DNA from: Zizania palustris
Taxonomy: Eukaryota; Streptophyta; Magnoliopsida; Poales; Poaceae
DNA: 64,000 nt
Direction: 5' to 3'
NCBI GenBank assembly: GCA_019279435.1
Contig: JAAALK010000289.1
Location: 12,220,342 to 12,284,341 of the forward strand
The notes below the pieces were generated by a model. The model ran no database searches. It worked only from the letters and a program-made list of their open reading frames with translations, and had not been told where the DNA came from. Positions 49,601-55,600 of this stretch are shown here, piece by piece (position 1 is the first letter of the stretch; each line of letters begins with the position of its first letter). Made by a program: the position numbers and the translations under genes.

Positions 49601-52600
49601 CTTCACCAGCGCCAGTACGCCTTGGATGTCCTTCAACGCGCAGGGATGACTGACTGCAAGCCCTGTGCCACTCCCGTCGATGCCCAGTCCAAGATTTCCG
49701 GTACAAAGGGCACACCAGTGGATGATCCCACTGCCTACCGAAGCATTGCTGGCGCCCTTCAGTACCTCACTTTCACTCGGCCGGATATCTCCTATGCGGT
49801 GCAGCAGGTGTGCCTTCACATGCACGACCCCAGGGAACCGCACCTTACCGCTATGAAGCGGATTCTCCGCTATCTGCGCGGCTCCCTCGACTTTGGGCTT
49901 CACCTTCGGCGTTCTCCTGTTGCGGACCTCGTGGTTTACACTGACGCCGACTGGGCGGGCTGCCCAGACACGCGCCGCTCCACCTCCGGCTACGCCGTCT
50001 TCCTTGGTGGCAACCTCGTGTCTTGGTCATCCAAGCGGCAGCCGGTTGTCTCCCGCTCCAGTGCCGAGGCTGAGTACCGGGCGGTTGCCAATGGGGTAGC
50101 CGAGGCATCCTGGCTCCGGCAGCTACTCGAGGAACTCCATTGCCCCCTCGCCAGGAGTACGTTGGTCTACTGCGACAACGTCAGTGCCGTCTACCTCTCC
50201 ACCAACCCCGTCCAGCACCAACGCACCAAGCATGTGGAAATTGACCTCCACTTTGTTCGTGATCGTGTCGCCGTGGGAGCTGTCCGTGTTCTACATGTGC
50301 CTACCACCTCCCAGTTCGCCGACATCTTCACCAAAGGCTTGCCTTCCTCCACCTTCTCCGAGTTCCGCTCCAGTCTCAACATCCGCTGCGCCGGAGTTTC
50401 GACTGCGGGGGGGTGTTAGAGTGTGTGTGTGTGTGGGACTGGTGTGTGGGCCCCGGGTGGGCCCCTCCTGTAAGGCTCCCCTTTTATCCTCCCAATCCCA
50501 CTGCCTACCGAAGCATTACTGGTGCCCTTCAGTATCTCACATTCACTCGGCCGGATATCTCCTATGTAGTGCAGCAGGTATGCCTTCACATGCACGACCC
50601 ACGGGACCCGCACCTTACTGCTATGAAGCGGATTCTCCGCTATCTGCGTGGCTCCCTCGACTTCGGGCTTCATCTTCGGCGTACTCCGGTTGCTGAGCTC
50701 GTGGTTTACACTGACGCCGACTGGGTGGGTTGCTCGGACACGCGTCGCTCCACCTCCGGCTACGCCGTCTTCCTTGGTGGCAACCTCGTGTCTTGGTCAT
50801 ACAAGCGGCAGCCTGTTGTCTCCCGCTCTAGTGCCGAGGCTGAGTACCGCGCTGTTGCCAATGGGGTGGCGGAGGCATCCTGGCTCCGGCAGCTCCTCGG
50901 GGAACTGCATAGCCCCCTCGCCAGGAGTACTTTGGTCTACTGCGACAACGTCAGCGCCGTCTACCTCTCCACCAACCTCGTCCAGCACCAGCGTACCAAA
51001 CATGTGGAGATCGACCTCCACTTCGTCCGTGATCGTGTCGCCGTGGGAGATGTCCGTGTTCTACACGTTCCCACCACCTCCCAGTTCGCCGACATCTTCA
51101 CCAAGGGCTTGCCTTCCTCCACCTTCTCCGAGTTCCGCTCCAGTCTCAACGTCCGCTGCGTCGGAGTTTCGACTACGGGGGGTGTTTGAGTATGTGTGTG
51201 TGTGTCTCTAGTGTGTGGGCCCCCCTGTCTAGTGTGTGGGCCCCTCCTATAAGTCTCTTCTTCTTTTATCCTCCCAACCCTAGGGAGAGGAATCCAATCC
51301 ACCATTTCCTACAATGCACATCCTCAGTCAGTTTATTTCAGCTCCACTATAGTCATCTTCGGCGTGTTTTACGCTACCTTTGTGGGACGGTCTCTCGTCG
51401 TCTCTTCTTTCCGCGCTCTAGCTCTTTACAACTTCGTGCATATTCTGATGCTACTTGGGTTAGCGATCCTTTAGATCGCCGGTCTCTTTCTGCCTACTAC
51501 ATCTTTCTTGGTGGTTCTCTCATTGCATGGAAGACTAAAAAGTAGGTTGCAGTTTCACGTTCTAGTGCAGAGGCTGAGTTACGGGCCATGGCATTGTTGA
51601 CGGCGGAGCTCAGTTGGTTACGATGGTTACTTGAGGATTTTGGTGTTTCTTCTCCTGCACCTACTCCTCTTTACTCAGACAGTACAAGTGCTATCAGTAT
51701 TGCTCAGGATCTGGTGAAGCATGAGCTCACTAAGCATATTGGGGTTGATGCTTCTTACACACAGACCCAAGTACAAGATGAGGTGATTGCTCTTCACTAT
51801 GTTCCTTCCGAGCTTCAATTGGCTGATTTCTTCACGAAGGCACGGACTACAGCTCAACACAGATTCTATCTCTCCAAACTCAGTGTGGTTGATCCCCCAT
51901 GAGTTTGAGGGGGTGTTAGAGATGTATATTGCTTTATTATCTTGTGTAATATCCCCAGAGTATAAGGGGGTTTGTGCATTTGTATATGTGTATATACTCT
52001 GACCTATGGTCTCCATGGAATACATGTTGCTATTCTTTCATTCACGAGCAATGTGTGGAGTGACCTATTTAAAATGGCAGGTGTATCTCTCCACATGAGC
52101 ACAACATTTCACCCATAGACGGATGGCCAATCCGAGGTCGTCACAAGGTGATCGCCATGTACTTGCGCTGCTCCACAAGAGATCAACCTCGAGCATGGAT
52201 GGACTGGCTGCCATGTGCAGAGTATTGCTACAACATGTCATTCCACACTGCCCTGCGCGCGCTCCATTCCAGGTGTTCTATGGTTGGCTGCCACCACCAC
52301 TGCTGCCGTACAAGGAGGGCATCGCATGCAGGGAGACATTGGACAAGCTCCTGCGCGCATGCGACTCTCTAGCAGAGGTTCGAAAGCGTCTTATCTAGGC
52401 CCAGCAGCTTTCCAAGCTCTACTATGACGCTCACCACTATGACCTGAAATTTGAGGTGGGTGATTGGGTTTGGCTCCACCTACACCGAACAACCTAGCCG
52501 CTCGAGCTCCGAGCGAAAGGGAATCTTGGTCCGCGCTACTTAGGACTATTCAAGGTCTTGGAACACATCGGCTAGGTTGCCTATCAGCTCCAGTTGTCGA

Positions 52601-55600
52601 AGGCCTCTAGCCTTCACGATGTCTTCCATGTAGGCCTATTGAAGCCCTATCGTGGTGACATTCTAGCTGCACCACCAACACTACCTCCCACGCTGGACGA
52701 CCACCTCATACTTTCGCCCGAGCGTGTGCTATGCGCTCAACTCTGTCGGGACGTATGGCATGTGCTTGTGCAGTGGCAAGGGATGCCTACCATCCGACGC
52801 CACTTGGGAGTGGCTTCAAGGATTCAAAGACGCCTACCCTAACGGTCAGCTCGAGGACGAGCTGTTTGAAGAGACGGGGAGAGATGTTAGGACCGGTCTC
52901 TACTACGAGAGGCGTAGGCCCAGCTAGAGGCCCATTTAGGGGCTAGATTTTATCCCTTTAAATTAGTTATTCTGTTTTAAAGATAGAAATCAAATTACAT
53001 TGTATTAGGATTATAAATACCCCATAAATGTCATAAAAAAAGCAAGCCTAGCAACGTACTTGTTGCCTAGGGTTTCTCCCTAGCCACCACCCCCTTCTCC
53101 ACACACACCGTGACATCACGGTGCCCACACGCCGCTGACGCCCTAGCTGCTGCCGCCAGCAATCCAACCAACCCTACCACCTACGCTCTAGGAAGATAAG
53201 CTTTACCAGCAACATTTTTTTTGTTAATTGTGAATGCTATTGGTTTTTGTTACCAAGATGAAGTGACAACATCAAATTCATGCCTAGAACTAAAACCATT
53301 TTGCAGGACAGAATAGTTCCTGGATCTTAGATTGTAGTCGTTATAAAATGGTTTATATGTGCTCAATGAAATTTGCCAAAAACAGTGTTCTCTGTGGCTG
53401 TATAAAACAAAATTGGCCATATTTTTCAATCTTTTTTGCATAGTTCAAATAAATTAGCAAGCTACTATATTGCAAACACTTATGTAGCCTGGTTCAATCG
53501 TAAGTCGTCATACCTATTTGCACCCACCATGCAAGTTTGTGCACCATGAGTACAATTTACTCTTTCTAGATAGAACAAAAATCCAGTGATAACTAATATT
53601 CCCTACCAGCTCCAAAATTGTTTCCAACCAAGAGCGTTGGCCTGGTTATATTTGTCACTTGAGCCATTTTGGAGAAAGCAACAGGAGATGAGGGAGCATA
53701 TCTATTTATAGAGATGGGTCTATATGGGCCTAGAGGATATATAGGCCTTAACACTTCCCTTCAAACTCAAGGCAGATCTGTAGCGTTGAGTTTGAGTAAA
53801 TAAAGTTGATGTTGTTCTCAAGTCTGTGCTTTAGTGAATAAATTTGTAACTTGCAGCTCGGATGGTACAAACTAAAGAGCAATTGTTAGACTGAGTGAAG
53901 GAGGCATTAACACCAATATGTTTTTTAAGTTCATGTCAGTCACATAGATTCTAGCAATTTGTATGGCCTCAGTGTTGTCACAAAGAAAAGGTATGAGATC
54001 ACCACAGGAAACACCAAAATCAGCTAATAACCATCATTAGCCACAATCTTGAAAATGGTAGTGGCAAGTGCACGAAGTTCTGCCGCTGTGCTAAACCAAG
54101 ATACGGATGTCTGTTTCTTGGACTTCCGAGCAAAAGAAGAACCGAGGAGGATGCATAACCAGAAATAGAGCAATGATCTATTGTATCGCTTGCTCGACTG
54201 GAGTCTAAGTAAGCATGAAGCTGAAGTAGGCTATCATGGGCATAGAATAAGCAGAGATTATGTCCCCCTTATGTATCTTAACACAAGATGTAAATCTTCT
54301 ATTGTTATATGTAAGAACTTGGAACCTTTTGGTGGGATATTATCAATTTTCTCCATAATAACCATATCATAACTTGACTTATTCATTAAGCAATCAACCA
54401 TATAGGAAGCTAAATATAACAAGATAATCATGCTGTGTTGTTGCTAGAGCTATGTTAGTAACAGAGCCCTCTTCAAATAACAGCCAAGCTAACTAGCTCA
54501 ACAAGTTAATCAAACTGAACAAAAGTAAATTTATAAGAAAGAAATAAAAAATTGCAAAAAGGAGAAGGGTTGGAATAAATCAATTGATCTTCAATGGAGT
54601 TACACCCCTGCCAGGAAAGAGATTTATTATTCTACAAGGGAGGCAAGGGAGGAGTCGAGGAGATGCACTCTGCGTCTCTGCTCGGTCGCTGAAGACAATG
54701 TTTTTAAACAAGGTAGCAGTTAGGGCTTTAAGTTGATGCTTCAGATGTGTATTGGGAGTGCTGCTTGGGAGTTGGCTGCTGGCATCTTGGTCTTTCCTAG
54801 AAGGTGTCCAGTTGAGCCACTTTGTCTATTGGGCTACTGTCAGAATGATGTCTCATTCATACGGCATGCTGCTACTTCTGCGCTGAAGTCAATATGGCTC
54901 GTTGCATAACGGGGGCTTGTACAGGCTCTAGCTTGGCTGGTCTTGAGCTAGAGCCAAGCTCAACCAAGTTTTTAACCCAGTCTAATTGGCACTATCTGTT
55001 CTGGCTAAATTACAGTTGAAAGCTCATTGTTTGTGCAAATGTTTTTTTTCAGGTGGAAAGAATAGTTCCTGGATCATTACCTTCATCTATCAAAGGACCT
55101 GTGGTTCTGATTGTAAACAAGGCTGATGGAGATGAAGAGGTGCTTTGGGAACATCAAATTCTTTATTTGCTGATCTTATCACTGTAAAAAAAACAGAAAA
55201 AACCAAGGTTTGGCTCATTATTTGACAGGTAAAAGCTGCTGGGGATAATATAGTTGGCATTATTCTTCTTCAGGAACTTCCTCACCTTTCGCATCTTGGT
55301 GTTAGAGCTCGTCAGGTTAGTCTTACTAGACTCATTTCTTTTACTTATGGTGGTTACATTTCTGAAAGAAAGCAAATGCTGATATTTTTACAGGAGAAAG
55401 TTGTATTTGTAACTTGTGAAGATGATGAGACAATTGCAGATGAGTGGTCACTCGAAGGAAAATATGTCAGGTCATGTTCTGTTGCTAACAGATCATTCTC
55501 ATCTTCAATCTTTTGTAACTGCATACTATTGTTATGTGCAGATTAGATTGAATTAGTTAGATTAGACAATAAATAGCAGATTAGATTGATAATTAGTAGA

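Larger units (their letters stand above)
44852..50495 (+). mobile_element. Ty1/copia element D with intact gag-pol, inserted in element C
   Basis: 5' LTR 44852-44969 (118 bp), PBS TGGTATCAGAGCC at 44970, one ORF, purine tract GCGGGGGGG, 3' LTR 50414-50495 lacking its last 36 bp. The 82 shared LTR bases are identical, so the insertion is young. C reads GATGATCC before and TCCCACTGCC after; compared with the uninterrupted family sequence, the last 36 bp of the LTR and two bases of the expected GATCC duplication are deleted. Confidence 0.94.
40048..51313 (+). mobile_element. Ty1/copia element C, inserted in element B
   Basis: LTRs 40048-40177 and 51183-51313 (130/131 bp), perfect target duplication ATGCA (40043-40047, 51314-51318), PBS TGGTATTAGAGC at 40178. 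Same family as E. Without nested D it is about 5.6 kb. Confidence 0.95.
35684..52040 (+). mobile_element. Ty1/copia element B, inserted in element A
   Basis: LTRs of 127 bp (TGTTAGAGATG ... TATTCTTTCA), PBS TGGTATTAGAGC at 35811, purine tract GAGTTTGAGGGGG before the 3' LTR. Target duplication TTTAC / TTCAC (35679-35683, 52041-52045), one mismatch. Without nested C it is about 5.1 kb. Confidence 0.93.
32790..53208 (+). mobile_element. Ty3/gypsy element A, host of the nested stack, in GWD1 intron 9
   Basis: LTR ends TGTTAGGACC ... TTACCA and a perfect 5-bp target duplication GCAAC (32785-32789 and 53209-53213). PBS TGGTATCAAAG starts at 35071; the purine tract AGACGGGGAGAGA precedes the 3' LTR. 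Without its guests A is only about 2.1 kb. It keeps a gag start, part of integrase and the C-terminal end, but has lost protease, RT and RNase H. It holds a PIF element in the 5' LTR and copia B in the integrase. Confidence 0.93.
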
